Assembly: GCF_020882245.1 (NCBI RefSeq)
Contig: NC_083597.1
Coordinates: 35,628,652-35,692,651 of the forward strand
Origin: Rhopalosiphum padi
Lineage: Eukaryota; Arthropoda; Insecta; Hemiptera; Aphididae
Length of the DNA stretch: 64,000 nucleotides
Reading direction: 5' to 3'
Part shown: positions 1 to 13,600 of the stretch, piece by piece
How positions within the stretch are numbered: the stretch's first letter is position 1
How the letters are laid out: each line of letters begins with the position of its first letter
Notes under the pieces: model-generated
What the model was told of the DNA's origin: nothing
The model's input: only the letters and a program-made list of their open reading frames with translations
Databases searched by the model: none
Made by a program: the position numbers and the translations under genes

Positions 1-52
1 ATTACATTTCGGAAAAATAATTACAAACATGGCATTTTAATATAATATATTA

Positions 53-242
53 AAGGGGTAGTCACAACGAGACTCAAGAGCCACATGCGGCTCTTGACAT
101 CTGCAAGCTTAGTCGCTTAGAGTAAAATTATTAACTATTTTAATTATTTAATGAACATCTCTTAACAATGTGGCTCGCCTAGAATTAGCTTCATAAATTT
201 GCGGCTCTCAAAATTAAAGTCAGTAGGCAGTGGGCTACCCCT
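53..242. mobile_element. short MITE-like element with terminal inverted repeats
   Basis: The left end reads AGGGGTAGTC and the right end is its imperfect reverse complement, GGGCTACCCCT. Both sides are flanked by AATATATTA (44-52 and 243-251), a likely target duplication. Inside is a small stem built from GAGCC and GGCTC with a six-base loop around 90-98, plus a second copy of the GCGGCTCT motif near the right end. No coding sequence. The class is uncertain; an 8-9 bp duplication would suit hAT. Confidence 0.5.
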
Positions 243-1259
243 AATATATTATTATGTATTTCAATAATTTCATCTATATCATTTTTGAGGCCGATAACTT
301 GTCGGCATTAGGTCAGGTCATCATGATCTGACTAGCTTGACAAGTAGTTTCACCTATGTCCTCAAGTCAGGACCAACATACCTATACCGTTGTATAAATA
401 ATACGTATAGTGTTATGGTTATTTATCTTTTAATTTTCAGAGGTAGGCAAATAGTTAAAAAATAAAATTTAAATGTAAAATCAAGTGACTTATGTACGAT
501 ATTATTTTAATGTTATTAATTTAACTTTTAAGACGATACTGACACAGTAACACATGACATACGGCATATTTATAAAAAGTTGAGCGGTATGAAAATATTC
601 GAGGTATTTCTATACATCGCTTTAAATAAATGTATCTAATTGTATTGAATATATCATTATGTAATGTGCATAGTTATAATAATATAATTTAAATTAAGCA
701 CAACAAAATAACTGAACTTAAAATGTATATAAAAAGTAAATTTGTATATTTTATACATTTTTGAAGTTTTTTTAATGGCAGTAAGAAATACTTATGAGGA
801 ACCATGCGTGTACTGTATTTTTAAGCTTTTTCCTAACATAAATGTTTTCATAATATTTATTTGTGAGCATTGGAAAATAAAAATTTCTAATTTCAAATTC
901 GTCTATACATAGTTGAAGAAAAGCCAAAATATTAAAAAAAATAATAATTTATTTATAAGATGCCAATATAAATAAATTAAATATATTTTATTTTTTTTCA
1001 GAGCGTTTAATGCCCTCCCTTTCCAAATATTGAAAACTATTTTTAAATGTAAACTCAATTTGATACAAACTAGTCTGTTCTACAAAGACTTTTCCAATAG
1101 TGTCTGCCGTCTGGGAGTAGATTTTATAATTACATTTTCGTGTGTTTTATAAATTCGGAAAAAAGCAATTTTAGGGATGAACAAACCCCATAGCATTTCC
1201 TGCCATCTATGAGTGTACGCAACTGCCGAGTGAACACAATAAAATTACTCTTTTTACAG

Positions 1260-1654
1260 CTTGTACTAAAATTATAGCTGTCAATACTCAATGACGTCAC
1301 AACGACGTGATCTGTGCGTGTCTATTCGCGTCATGTAATCTTAATATATATTACATATTATTAATATGATATTAGGTTTATTATAACATGCAAATCATTA
1401 TTGCAATTCAGATTCTGGATAGCTTTTATACAGTTATATTATATTTATGATAATTATACGTAGCCGCCGGCCTGCTGGTTATACCTATTATTTTATAACC
1501 ACGGTCCACGGCAGACATTATAATAAAATCTATCGCGGTTATCTCAATCGTGCTTCGACTGTGATGACGGTTAGTCAAGAACGCCGTTAAAACTGCAGCA
1601 GTTTCGTCTCTACAACTCTTGAGTGCGGCCGCAAAGGCACGAGATCTCTACGTA
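1260..1654 (+). promoter_or_regulatory. probable promoter and 5' UTR of the SLC17 transporter gene
   Basis: This stretch is clearly richer in GC than the surrounding DNA and ends at the ATG of the first coding exon. It holds a perfect CRE palindrome, TGACGTCA, at 1292-1299. The last 100 bases (GCGGCCGC near 1626) look like a transcribed leader. The transcription start cannot be placed from sequence alone. From 243 to 1260 I see only AT-rich sequence. Confidence 0.35.
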
Positions 1655-4600
1655 ATGCCGTCGAACAGGCAACGTAAGTATTTATTACAAATGGTAATAT
1701 ACAATAATATTGTATAACATTAAAGATTTAGATAGATCGCGAAGACGTCATTATAATATAATATATCATATAGGTATATAATTAGTTTTTTTGCTGTTTT
1801 CTTTTGTGTGATATTTTTTTGGTGGCGGGGACGGGGAGAGGATCAAAAAGAGTGATTCGATAACTCATTCTAATCTTGTTCCTAGTCAAAAATTGTATTG
1901 TACCAATATTGTAAGTTAAAAAAGTCAATTTATGATTTTTAACCATTTTATGCTATGATATGAACGTAAGAAAAATGCTTCAGTTTACAATAAAACCAGT
2001 TTTTAATTATTTAAAGAATTTTGGTATTTTTGGTATAATTTTAAAAGTATCAGTGTTTTATAATTGAAAATCTCTCAAATCATTTATCATAACGTAATAT
2101 GGATTTAATAGAGGTTAGCGAGTCAATAAAATAAATAAGGAAAAAAAACTATCAAAATTCTTTTAAAATTGTTAAATGAATTAGTTGTTACCTATATAAA
2201 AATAAAATCAAGTTTTGTACGGAGTGTATTTTTGGAAATACCAAACACGTTTTGTAAAATATATAATAAACAAAAATTGAAACTTGTTTAACAAGAAATA
2301 ATTTATCTTATTCTATTTATAATTTGTATTCTAGTCTCTACTCTCTAGTGTACACAGTTGTCTTAAATATTTTATTATTTATTAATAGTATCCTAACTTG
2401 CGTTTTTTTATTTTTTTCCGCACGAAGATTCAAAAATAATATTTTATGTTTTGTAACATTTAAATTTCCAACTAGTTTCTAAATACCTACTTAATATTGT
2501 GTTGATTTTAATTTGAAATGCACGAATGTATTTTTAAAAATTTGAATTGGTATGTAAAACAAATCTTATAATAAAATTCAATCTGATAAACCTACTTTTA
2601 ATAAATATGAAATAAACTCGTGTTATGTATTTATTGTATATAAGAATTATTCTATAGCATTATCTATTTTTAATGTAGGTTAATTAATACTCAATTCTAC
2701 TACATACTTATTTGTATATTTAGTTTTTGGGAAGAACGCGTCATCGTATTCACGTTCATAATATTTTGCGAACAACTCGTAAACACCTTAAATTAAATAA
2801 AACATAATTTTGAACAACATATTTTATATTTTCAGGAAACTTTATAACATTAAAAAGTAATATATTTATCAACATGTATTTGTTATATTCTATAGTATCT
2901 AGTTAAATTCCTACATTCACTATATTCAAAATAAAAATAATTAATTAATTAATTTAAATATGTAGGTAGTTAGGTACTCATAAATTATATAATTACATAA
3001 ATAGTTATTTGGTATTTATTTTACGCATATTAAGACTATCTAATATCTATGTAAAATTTATATTTCTTATCAATTTTATTTTTATAATTGATAATAATTA
3101 AAATAATTAAATAGATTAATAACTATAGGAAGGTGACAATTTTAAATTTCCTATTTAAATTTTAAACTATAACCTGCTACTTATCAATCATTTTACATCA
3201 TATTTGTATTTTTCAACTAAGGTTGGTACCCCAGAGATTATATTAGATTTGGGTAAAGGCGTGTTTTATTTTATGTTGTTATATATTACCTACATAATTA
3301 GTCAACATTGAAAATTTCCAATACTTTTTAAAGTAATCGGAAAAACTAAAATAAATACGAATATTTGTAAAATTTTAATATTACCTATATTATTAAAATA
3401 ATTGTTTGGTTATTTCTCTAAGATTTTCAAAGTACTTAGGTTTTTAAAATTGTATTTAAACATTTTAAAATAATAATTAGATAATGAGAAACTGTAAGAA
3501 AATATTGCCGTGTTGTTCAATGTGTCAATTTTTTTAAGAGCATGAACCTGAAAGTGTTCTTAAAAAAAAGAACACAAACGCGAACGACTTTGATTTTTAC
3601 ACATTGAACGTAGGTAGACGTGAACAAATTTTCTAGTAAATTCCCTGAACATTATTGGGATTTTATTGATTCCGCCTGATATTCTTTTATGTCGATTCCG
3701 CCGGCCTTCGATTTCACCAGATATTTGTACTTGCTATACCCTATTGGCTATTACCTATACACACCAGGGATGGAGTAATTATTTAACATAAAAATGTATT
3801 ATTATTAGTCATAGACATAGTGCTATAAAAATACAAGCTACAAGTACAAGAATATAAAACCTTTCTTATTAGTGAAATAATAGATTTTTATTTTTTATAC
3901 TATACTGCATAATGTTCTTATGTGTAATTTTAAATTAATTTTTTTCTGAAAACATCACATTTACTATAAAACCATATTATACTTAGCTTATTCTTCTCTT
4001 ATTTTTATAGTCTATCGAGTATCGACCATTATTAAGACCATCTCAATACGCATCCGATCTTCCAATTTTTCCTATCAGCTGCTTATTTTTTTTTCTGTCA
4101 GGTCCTGCATATAAACATTTATACAAGTGCAGTTAATACATTTTTAATCAATACCAACTTACTACAGGAAAATATGTAAATACCTTTTAAATAATAGGTT
4201 ATAAATATGCGGTATAAATAAGTAATAGTTTATAATGAATCTAAATATTTTGAAAATTTCAATATGTGAATAAAATATAAAATATTATAATATACGTTAA
4301 AAGTTTAAAGCTCCACAAATAATATTTTTGATTTATAACAAAATAACTAAAATCGTTATTTTTCGTTTAAACAAATAATTTTGTCACAGATAAATTTTTT
4401 GTTGCAATTAATTGGAGAAAGAAAAAGAAAAAATAGATACAAATATTATAAAGTAATACGTATAGTAAGTACGTATAATAATAGTGTTAATGATCGTTCA
4501 TCATTCAGTTTTTTCCTCAAATATTTAACAAGAAAATTGTGTATGATCAATGTTATTAAAAAATAAAATAAAATAAGAGACTTTTTGGCAGTTAAAATTT

Positions 4601-7600
4601 ATTTAGATATTTACAAAAAAACAAGAACTAACTACGCTGTAACTTGTATGCTAATATTTTAATTAAATATTCAAGTAACTGTAACGTCTGTAACAAACAA
4701 GTACCTATAGTAACGCGCTGATTTTATTATTATGAATTTATCAAATACCTACCTTAATATGACAATAAATATTCAATAATCAGAACATTTTCTGTATTTC
4801 AACTGTACACTAAGGTAGGTAATATGTACCAATTATGTTCATTGACATGCAAAAATATTTGTCATATGAATATTTTATTTTTTTAATTCGTTTTAGCACT
4901 TTAAATAAATTATAAAATATATTAAACTCATAGCTTGTATAGTAAATTAATAGCTTTAATTTACAACAGTTAATTCGACATTATATCGTTATCAGGTTAT
5001 GGGTTGAGTAGAATATTAAGGATTTTCAATGAAAGCCTCCCCGCTTTTCCCAGCTAAATATAATAAATACAAATTAGGCTCCTACTGTAACATCTTTTTT
5101 TTCATGATAAATTACTACTATAACAAGTATCTAACATAATATTGTGTATTATAATACCATTGTATACTTAATACAAATACAATTAAAATTAATACAATAA
5201 AAACCAAATTAATTTAACACAGTCTAAAGAATTTTTCTATATTATGAATTTCTTTTATTACTCGCTGAAACTTCGTAATAGGAAGTTTCACTGTAATAAT
5301 ATAAGTTATAAATTATAAGTATAACCTTATACCTCATAGTTTTGAAGATATAACATTTTGAATTTTGGCAGTTAACTTGACGGACCTTAGTATAAGGTTA
5401 TATACAATTTCAATTTTTTAATACTGTATAGTTTATATTATGTTTTTAATTTGTTTTTTAATTAGAAAAATCAATTAATTACTCGTAATATTGTAAATAG
5501 CGATTATAGCTACTTTGAAAATAGAACATTCATTACCTATTACATTGGACATTGAACTGTTATATTGGGTTATCTGTATGTACATGCTAAAACAAAAATT
5601 TGAAGTTAAAATCATTTAGAGTAGAAAATAGATTTGATAACATTAATAACTTTTATCTTTATTATTATTATTGATCTCTTACAATTTCGGCAGCAGAGTA
5701 CTTTTAAAATGAAAGAACCAATAAAGAATATTATTATTATTATTATGATTTATGAAACATCCTAAAATTTATTTATTTTTGATTAGTCAATGTTTTAATT
5801 TTAATAATTGTATAGGTACAATATATTCTATTATTTTATAATTTATTAAATATATTGTATGGATCAGTGATTCTCAATCTGGGTAATGCGGAATTGGTTC
5901 CCAGGTCAAATAATTAATAAAGACAATAAAGCGTGTGAATTGATTCCCCAAAAAATTACTTTCCTGTAAGTATACAATTGTTACAAAATATGTACAAATC
6001 AATAATCTTATAGGTAATATTTTATTAGTTTTTACGATGTCCGATAAAATTTATGAACACAATTTTATATCTAGTTGTATCTAGTAATAATTGTTTAGTT
6101 TCATTTAATTATTTTTATTGATATAAGGAAAAAATATTATTATTGACCAATACGTAAATAGCGTATAATATGAATATATTATACTGAGCAACATTTTTAA
6201 CTATACCTTGGTATTATAGATAATGTTTGAAGTATGAAATATTTTATATATCTATAATAATTCTATACAGTCCTAAGTCTGTATAACATGGGAAGGAACT
6301 TGTTGCTGATTGAATATATCATAAAAATTTAAAAAGTTAATTTAATAAGATTGTATTATTATGAAAGCGTACGGTAATCAATTCGTATGTTACCTGTAGA
6401 CAATCAGGGAACCAATTCGACAATATTTGGAATCAACTCGTTAGGTTCGTAGTCGTCCCTCAATCTTTTTAGGACCACCGGACCACGTCTCAAATTTTCT
6501 CTTGAAATTCCATTGCGATCCACATGGTTTCATTTTTACAGGATCAATATACTTATTGAATATACTTAGTTCTAAAAAAATATAGTTTTTTTATTACTTA
6601 TTACTCTGTACTATAACGTCTATAGGTTTATAATGAGTATAATTTTACAAATGTATTTTTAATAATAAAGTGTATGCGAAGTGTGTGCTTGTTTCCTGCT
6701 AAGGTTGATAACAGTACCTTATAATTTATATATAGCTTATGTTTATATAGTATAAAAAATAACATAAATATTTTAAAATCTATCTCTATATAATTAAAAA
6801 AAAGTCTCACGACTTACAAAAACTTAATTTGCAACCCACAGTTTAAAAAACGCTGGTATAGACTATAGGTTATATAATATATGTATGTATTATGTATTAT
6901 GCAGTTACATATTATTAAAATAAACAATACCATAAAGCTTACAATGTTTATTTTATCAATTACTACAGTATAACAATAATTGTGTATTGGTAATGAATTA
7001 TTCGTCTGTTCAATTATATTTTATTAGTTAATGGTTTATATTTAATTTAAGAATATATATGTATACTATTTTATATAGTTTAAAGATTATCAATATAGAC
7101 ATAAATAGTATTAAAGTAATTTTTACTTAACTTCTACAATAATATTATTATTTTTTATATCTTTTTCACTTACTCCATTAAACATAAAATAGTTTATGAA
7201 CAAGCCGTAAATTTACGTATGATTTCTTAAATAATAAGTTAATGATTAACTTTTTTTCGAGCAGGGATGACAGATCAAATTTAAAGTATAAAAAGTAAAA
7301 AAAAAATATGAAACATTATTTAAGGTCGACAAATATAAAATTAGTATAAACCCAATAATAATATAAATAATACGATGACAAAATATATGACATGTATAAT
7401 AGTGTATTTAATATTTATATTGCATGACTCCAATGCAGAGTACCTCGGTGGTCTAATTGTTTGTTGATTCCACGTCTCCTAATCCCGAATTTAGCTGGGC
7501 AGTTGTTACAGACTAAAATGTGTACCATTGATTGAACCTCATCATATTTACAGTTGGTGTTTTTTTCACACCGATTATTCTCCATTTAAGGTTCACTTTC

Positions 7601-10600
7601 GTACTTTCAAATTCTGAGTGTAGTTTGTTTAGAGTCCTCCGGACCATCCATTTATTATTATGCCCCGCGGGTATTTTCTTCTCGACTTTTTTTAAATTTC
7701 TTCTTTTAATAGTTTTAATTTTGCTGACTGAGTTGTTTTTCAGTTTCTTTGTACATTTTACTCTTTAGTACTCTTTTTTGATTTTAATCGAAAGTTTTCT
7801 GCATGAATAATGAATTATAATACATGAATAAATTATTAAAAATATCATTAAGAAAAAAATATATAAATTAGACTGTCAATATTTTTTAAAAGATATTTGG
7901 GTCATCAAGTTCCGGCCCTAATAATAATAGACCGATTTCTTTAAAATCCGTAATTCGTGATAATTGGTAATTTATATTTTATATAATATTATGTACATTT
8001 ATACATGTATGTAATTGATATACCTAAATATAATCATAAAAAATAAAAATCGATTTTATTGAAAAAATTAATTTTATAATATCCATTAACTAAAACTACG
8101 TCTTTTACATGCGGTTATATCAAATGATTTTGGTTAGGTTAAATTTTTAAATTTTTATGTTTTTAAATGTTTATATTGTTTATATTTTAAAAATAATAAT
8201 AATACATATTTTAATGATATTATTCTAAAAATAAACAATAAAATTATTTTTGTCGTTTTAATAATATCTATTTTAGCTATAGGTCTTACTTCAAACTACC
8301 TTCCCATACTAACCCGTTAGTATCACAAATCTCATCTATTCAACCCATAAATCCCATCCATAGGCTCAAAAGAAAATATTGCAGAGATTTGCTAATCTAA
8401 AATAAATTCAAGTTGGGTTCCATCACTGGTTGGCCTCCCTCTTCAAATTATTCAAGTTAAACATGTACATAAATTATCTAATTTACTTATTGTGATGTTA
8501 AACACAGATTGTAAATATCCTATTTTCAATAAAAAAAAAAAAGCTATAGGTCTTGTATCGATGTCATGTAGGTACTATATGTTCATCTATAGGCTTAACC
8601 AATTTGATTATTTAATAATTGAAAGTCTTGGAAACCAAAATATTGAATTTTGTATAATATATAATATATAATATGTTATAAATTATATATTTAAATATGT
8701 ATAATAAGTAATAACTAAATACACCGAGAAATTTGTATAATATCCATAAATGCATACAATGTAACTATATATGTAGGTATAAATATAATATAGGTACATT
8801 GTATACCTAATATTATATATTATATTGTATATAATATGCAATTTAATAATTTTAATCTTTATTCAAAATTATGATATGATGTCGACGATGACTTGCTTCA
8901 TATTTTAATTATTTAGTTATTATATGACATCAAAACATGAATTACAATGCGTAGAACAACATTGGAAAATATTAATTAAAAGTTATAATCAATAATTAAA
9001 TGACCGTGAAATTTTTGAAATAATAGACTTTTTATTTCACGTAGGTACATAAGTATGTATGCGATTAAATATACGATTAAGGCATGCATTGATATCACGA
9101 AATGTATACTGAAAAAATGAATCGATTAATTATATAGATATTATATTTTATTGGTCGCTTAAAAAACTATTATATTATAATTTAGGCGTTTATATTTTTT
9201 ATAAAAGTATATTCTTCTCAATAGATGATCATTGATAATACGATAATGATTATTTTCAATGTATTAATACTACGTATCAATTGTATCATAACAAGTACAC
9301 GCATTCATCATATTTGAAAGAGTAATAATAAAAAACATATTTTAGTTTCGGATGATTAGGTACTCTAAAATTTTGCCCAACCCAAATGATATTCGCGACC
9401 AGTAGAAATGATTTGACAATCGCCTACTACAGCGTTCCGCATTGGCCATAAAAACACTAAGCAACTATAAGCATTACAAACTGTTATCCGTTGCGATTAG
9501 TTATTATGTTTTTGCTGGTCAAGAGTGTTAGACGTGTCATGTTTGTGGATATCATAAGTTTTTTTTTATAATTTTCTTATCAATGTAAATCATAATATTA
9601 TTCTTTACATATTTTTTTATTTATTTCGTCGGATACTATATATACAACAATGGCATTGAATAAAGATTCAGGCATGTATACTATTATAATATCATACATA
9701 TTTTATTTATGTCTTATTGTATGACTAATGATTATAGTTTATTAAAAATATAATACTAATTCAAATTTTTAATTGAAAAAAAAAGTAAACTTATATAGCC
9801 TGAATTATAAGGAATTTAAATATTTAACTAGATAGTATAGATATATATGAGTCACGTGGATCTAGATATTTTTTGCAAATACTTTAAAAACAAAAAATAT
9901 TCGTAATTGTATTATTAAAAAAATTATAAAAATATTAAGTACATTAGTTTCAATTAGATTAATGTCTGTGAAAAATATAATGAAATTTAAAAGTAACTAT
10001 AGATGTACTTTTTTTATGTGTATTTATGAAAAAACAATAAGTTATAAGATAGAGGCAAGTATGAAACTTTAATAGAACGTAAATTATTGTAATACATTTT
10101 CATATTGTATTCTTAGTTTTAGATAGTTTAAAAATGAACGCACTTAAATAGTTAAATTAAATCAGAAAGTTATTTTTTATTTGATAAATCATTTAATCAT
10201 ATAACGACGAATAAAAAATAAAATAAATTATTTATAAGATAATACAATTATAATGTCAACTGTACAGTGTACATATTATATAATTTATAAGAGAATTCAA
10301 AACAATTTTGGAGATGTTAGTATTTCAAGGGTAGGTGCCAGTAATATCTAAATATACAAACTGTAACAGATAGAACTGCAGTTCAGTGCAAGTCATGACT
10401 TTTGGAATAACTCATAATTCAATTTTTTTTTTTATTTATCTTTAAGTGACTCTAGCGCTATATGTATAATTTAATTTTTTTATGTTTATTTTTTAAAACT
10501 GAAAATAAAAAATAAAAATTTGATTTACATTTTTTTGGATAAATTTAATATAGCCAATTTGTGATCTGATTATAAGAACAATTTTGATGGTAAAAAGATT

Positions 10601-13600
10601 TATCCAAGTCAAGTAGTTTATTTTTTAGAATTTTTTTAAAATATCAATATATTTTTATTAAATTAATTTGGAACGTAATAACTTTTATGAAACTATGATT
10701 TTTGAGAATTGGCGACATGAGTATTTTTCTTAAATTATTTACTCATCATATAATATTAACAATTTTTGTCATACGTTTAAGTAATATAATTTTTTTTTTT
10801 TGGTCAAGTCTATCTGTTACACTCTGTATACTAACTATTTAGTAACAAAAATTCTTCGATATTAAATTACTGAAAAATATAACAATTTTATAATAGTTAA
10901 ATGTGGAAATTTATTCTTTCCTTATTTTCTCTTTACAGTTTATTTAACAAATACTGAAGTACCTACCTGTTATAACTATTGACATCATAATAAATATATT
11001 ATATTCATAAATAAACTACATATATAAAATAAAATGTTTAAAGGAAATTTCTTCTAATAATATAATAAATTCAATTATATTATGTGATAATATATATTTT
11101 ACATTTCAAGGAAAAATAAATAAAAAATGCCAAAAATATTATTTTTTCAAGTTTATCTTGACGGTAAATAGTAATTCTGTGAGAAAAACTTAGTTCTTGT
11201 ATTTTGGATGATATGATCTTGAAGAAAAATCATTAAACTGCTTGTCAGTTTTCTACTACATTTTGACTTTTAAATTATTACTGAGTGGCTTACTAAACTT
11301 ACAAAATACCTATTTATTCTACTATACTACACCGTCTACACCATGTATAATTTATGCATTCATAAATATTGAAATATTTTTAAATTAGGTATCTAAATCG
11401 CGTAAACAGCAATAAAAAAAATTAAGACCGTGAAAGTGAAACAAAAATAAATAAGTATAAATTATATTTTTTAATTTTTTTTCACATCTTAAAGGACATT
11501 TACAATTTTAGCAATGACAAAATTAAATTTTATTACCTTATATGCTAAATTAGTTCTAAAAAAAAGATAATGCAAATGTATATAGATATCAGTTATGGAA
11601 AATAATATCATAAAACAGTATCGTAATTTATAAATTATAAACCTAGTTTATTGTGTTGTCACGGCACCCTTAGTCATTTTCTAAAAATCCGGAGGCACCC
11701 TATGCCCTATGGCCTATAGACTAAAATTATATTTCAAATAATTTCGTGGTACCCTGGTTGGGAATCTCTGGTATAAGGTATAATCAATATAGGAACACCC
11801 GAACACCTATTACGTTATTAACAGGTTTTAATAATATTAATATTGTTTCACAATAGTTATTATTATAGCTGAGGAAAAACTCATATTTATGTTTAACTTA
11901 CGAGTATTATGACTATTAAAGTTTATAATATTCAAGGAAAATACAATTTCCTTAATCCACAATATATTATATATTTATATGTTGAAACATTTTCTCAAAC
12001 ATCTAAAGTTAAAAAAATTTAAAATAACTATATAACATTGTACATTTGTGAATTTATTTTTTAGTAATATTTAAGACTAGATTAGAAAATTTCCTTAACC
12101 CAGTATACACTTATATACGATAATTTACGTACCCCTTCATGGCTCGGAAATCGTCATGCAGTCTTAAAAAAAATTGTGATCGACGAGATACTCGTATATG
12201 AACTTAATTTATATTAATCTAATTCGTCCCAATCTAATAATGCCACTATAACAGCTAGGTGACTCTTAAATCGCGTAACTCCAATTTTTGTCTCTTCTTT
12301 ATTCGTCCCATATTGTGCTTATAATTAAGGGGTATTTATTTTGTATGAATTGTATTATTATGCACAATAATTATTATTTATTATTCCCAATTATATAACG
12401 CATAATATATAAATTATTTTCGAATATAATTGTTTAACAATATAATAATGTATTTTGCCATTATTCAAACAATACTAGATAATTATATATATTTAAAATT
12501 TTTAAAATATTGTATATTTGTATAATAAATAAGCTAGACTCGTGATAATATATTAAAATATATAGGTAACTATATACAATTTAGAAAATTTAAGCTATCT
12601 AAATGTTGCAGGTACATCACCATATACGGAATATACTCATAACCTTTATAAAAAAAAACTTCACTATAATATAACAATAATTCGTTACGCTAAATCTTCG
12701 ACAAAGCCAAATTCATGTTTTATTGTTATTTTTGTCACGCGCACGTTTTAAGAATATCAGTATAGTCATATAGATGTATAGTAGGTACTAGGTATCATCA
12801 TATAGTTTTAATTTATTATAAATTTATCTATTTACGCAGCTTAGTGGTTACTGCGGTCTACGATTTTAGTTTTTCATTTTTATTCTCATATAGTCATAGA
12901 GCTTAAACATTTATTCTTAATTTGTTTTACATCAAATACACATTTTACTTTAATATATATATTTTTTAATCGAATTTCTCGGTTTATAACATTTCCTTTT
13001 AAGCAACATACGATCATGATGAATAAATATTACTGTTGCAGACAGCCGCAATTTTATCCAACAGAGATATGTGTTGAGCTCAATGGGCTTTATGGCATTG
13101 GCCATAGGCTATGTTCAACGATTTTGCTTGAGTTTGGCGATCACCGAAATGGCAGAACAAAAGCACCATACGGTTTATCAGGATGCTAATTTGGGCACAG
13201 TTTGTCCAGACGGAAAGTCATTTGGAAATGCGACTCTCTTCAAAAAGGTATAACATAAGTATTTTTTTTTATAATTATATATTTTGCTGATACTTTAACC
13301 ATACATTCAACCACAATGATTAAAAACTCTTAACGGCTAACATAACTAATCGAGTATAACACCATAACCCAATAAGCGATTAATTAATTGTCACATTATT
13401 TTCTGTTATCGAACAATGTCATGATCTATTATATAGCTATTTTTGAATGAAATAAAATTCAGAATTAACTTACTCACTATAGGTTTTATTTTCTTACAAC
13501 ATTTTGAATGCAATAAATTCGTATATATATATATATTTATAACCACGATTATACAGCGAATTCAGAGGTACCTAAAACCTATGTATGAATGTATGATATT

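Larger units (their letters stand above)
1674..13041 (+). other. intron 1 of the SLC17 gene (11.4 kb) with transposon remnants
   Basis: Donor GTAAGTA follows the 19-base first coding exon, and the acceptor is TACTGTTGCAG. Most of the intron is AT-rich sequence with no supported gene. It contains a hAT-like element (5875-6855), a retroelement scrap (about 7440-7655), a Tc1/mariner-like MITE (10355-10828) and an isolated hAT-type right end (about 11650-11768). All are listed separately. I see nothing else with recognisable structure; short open frames here have no codon or similarity support. Confidence 0.8.
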
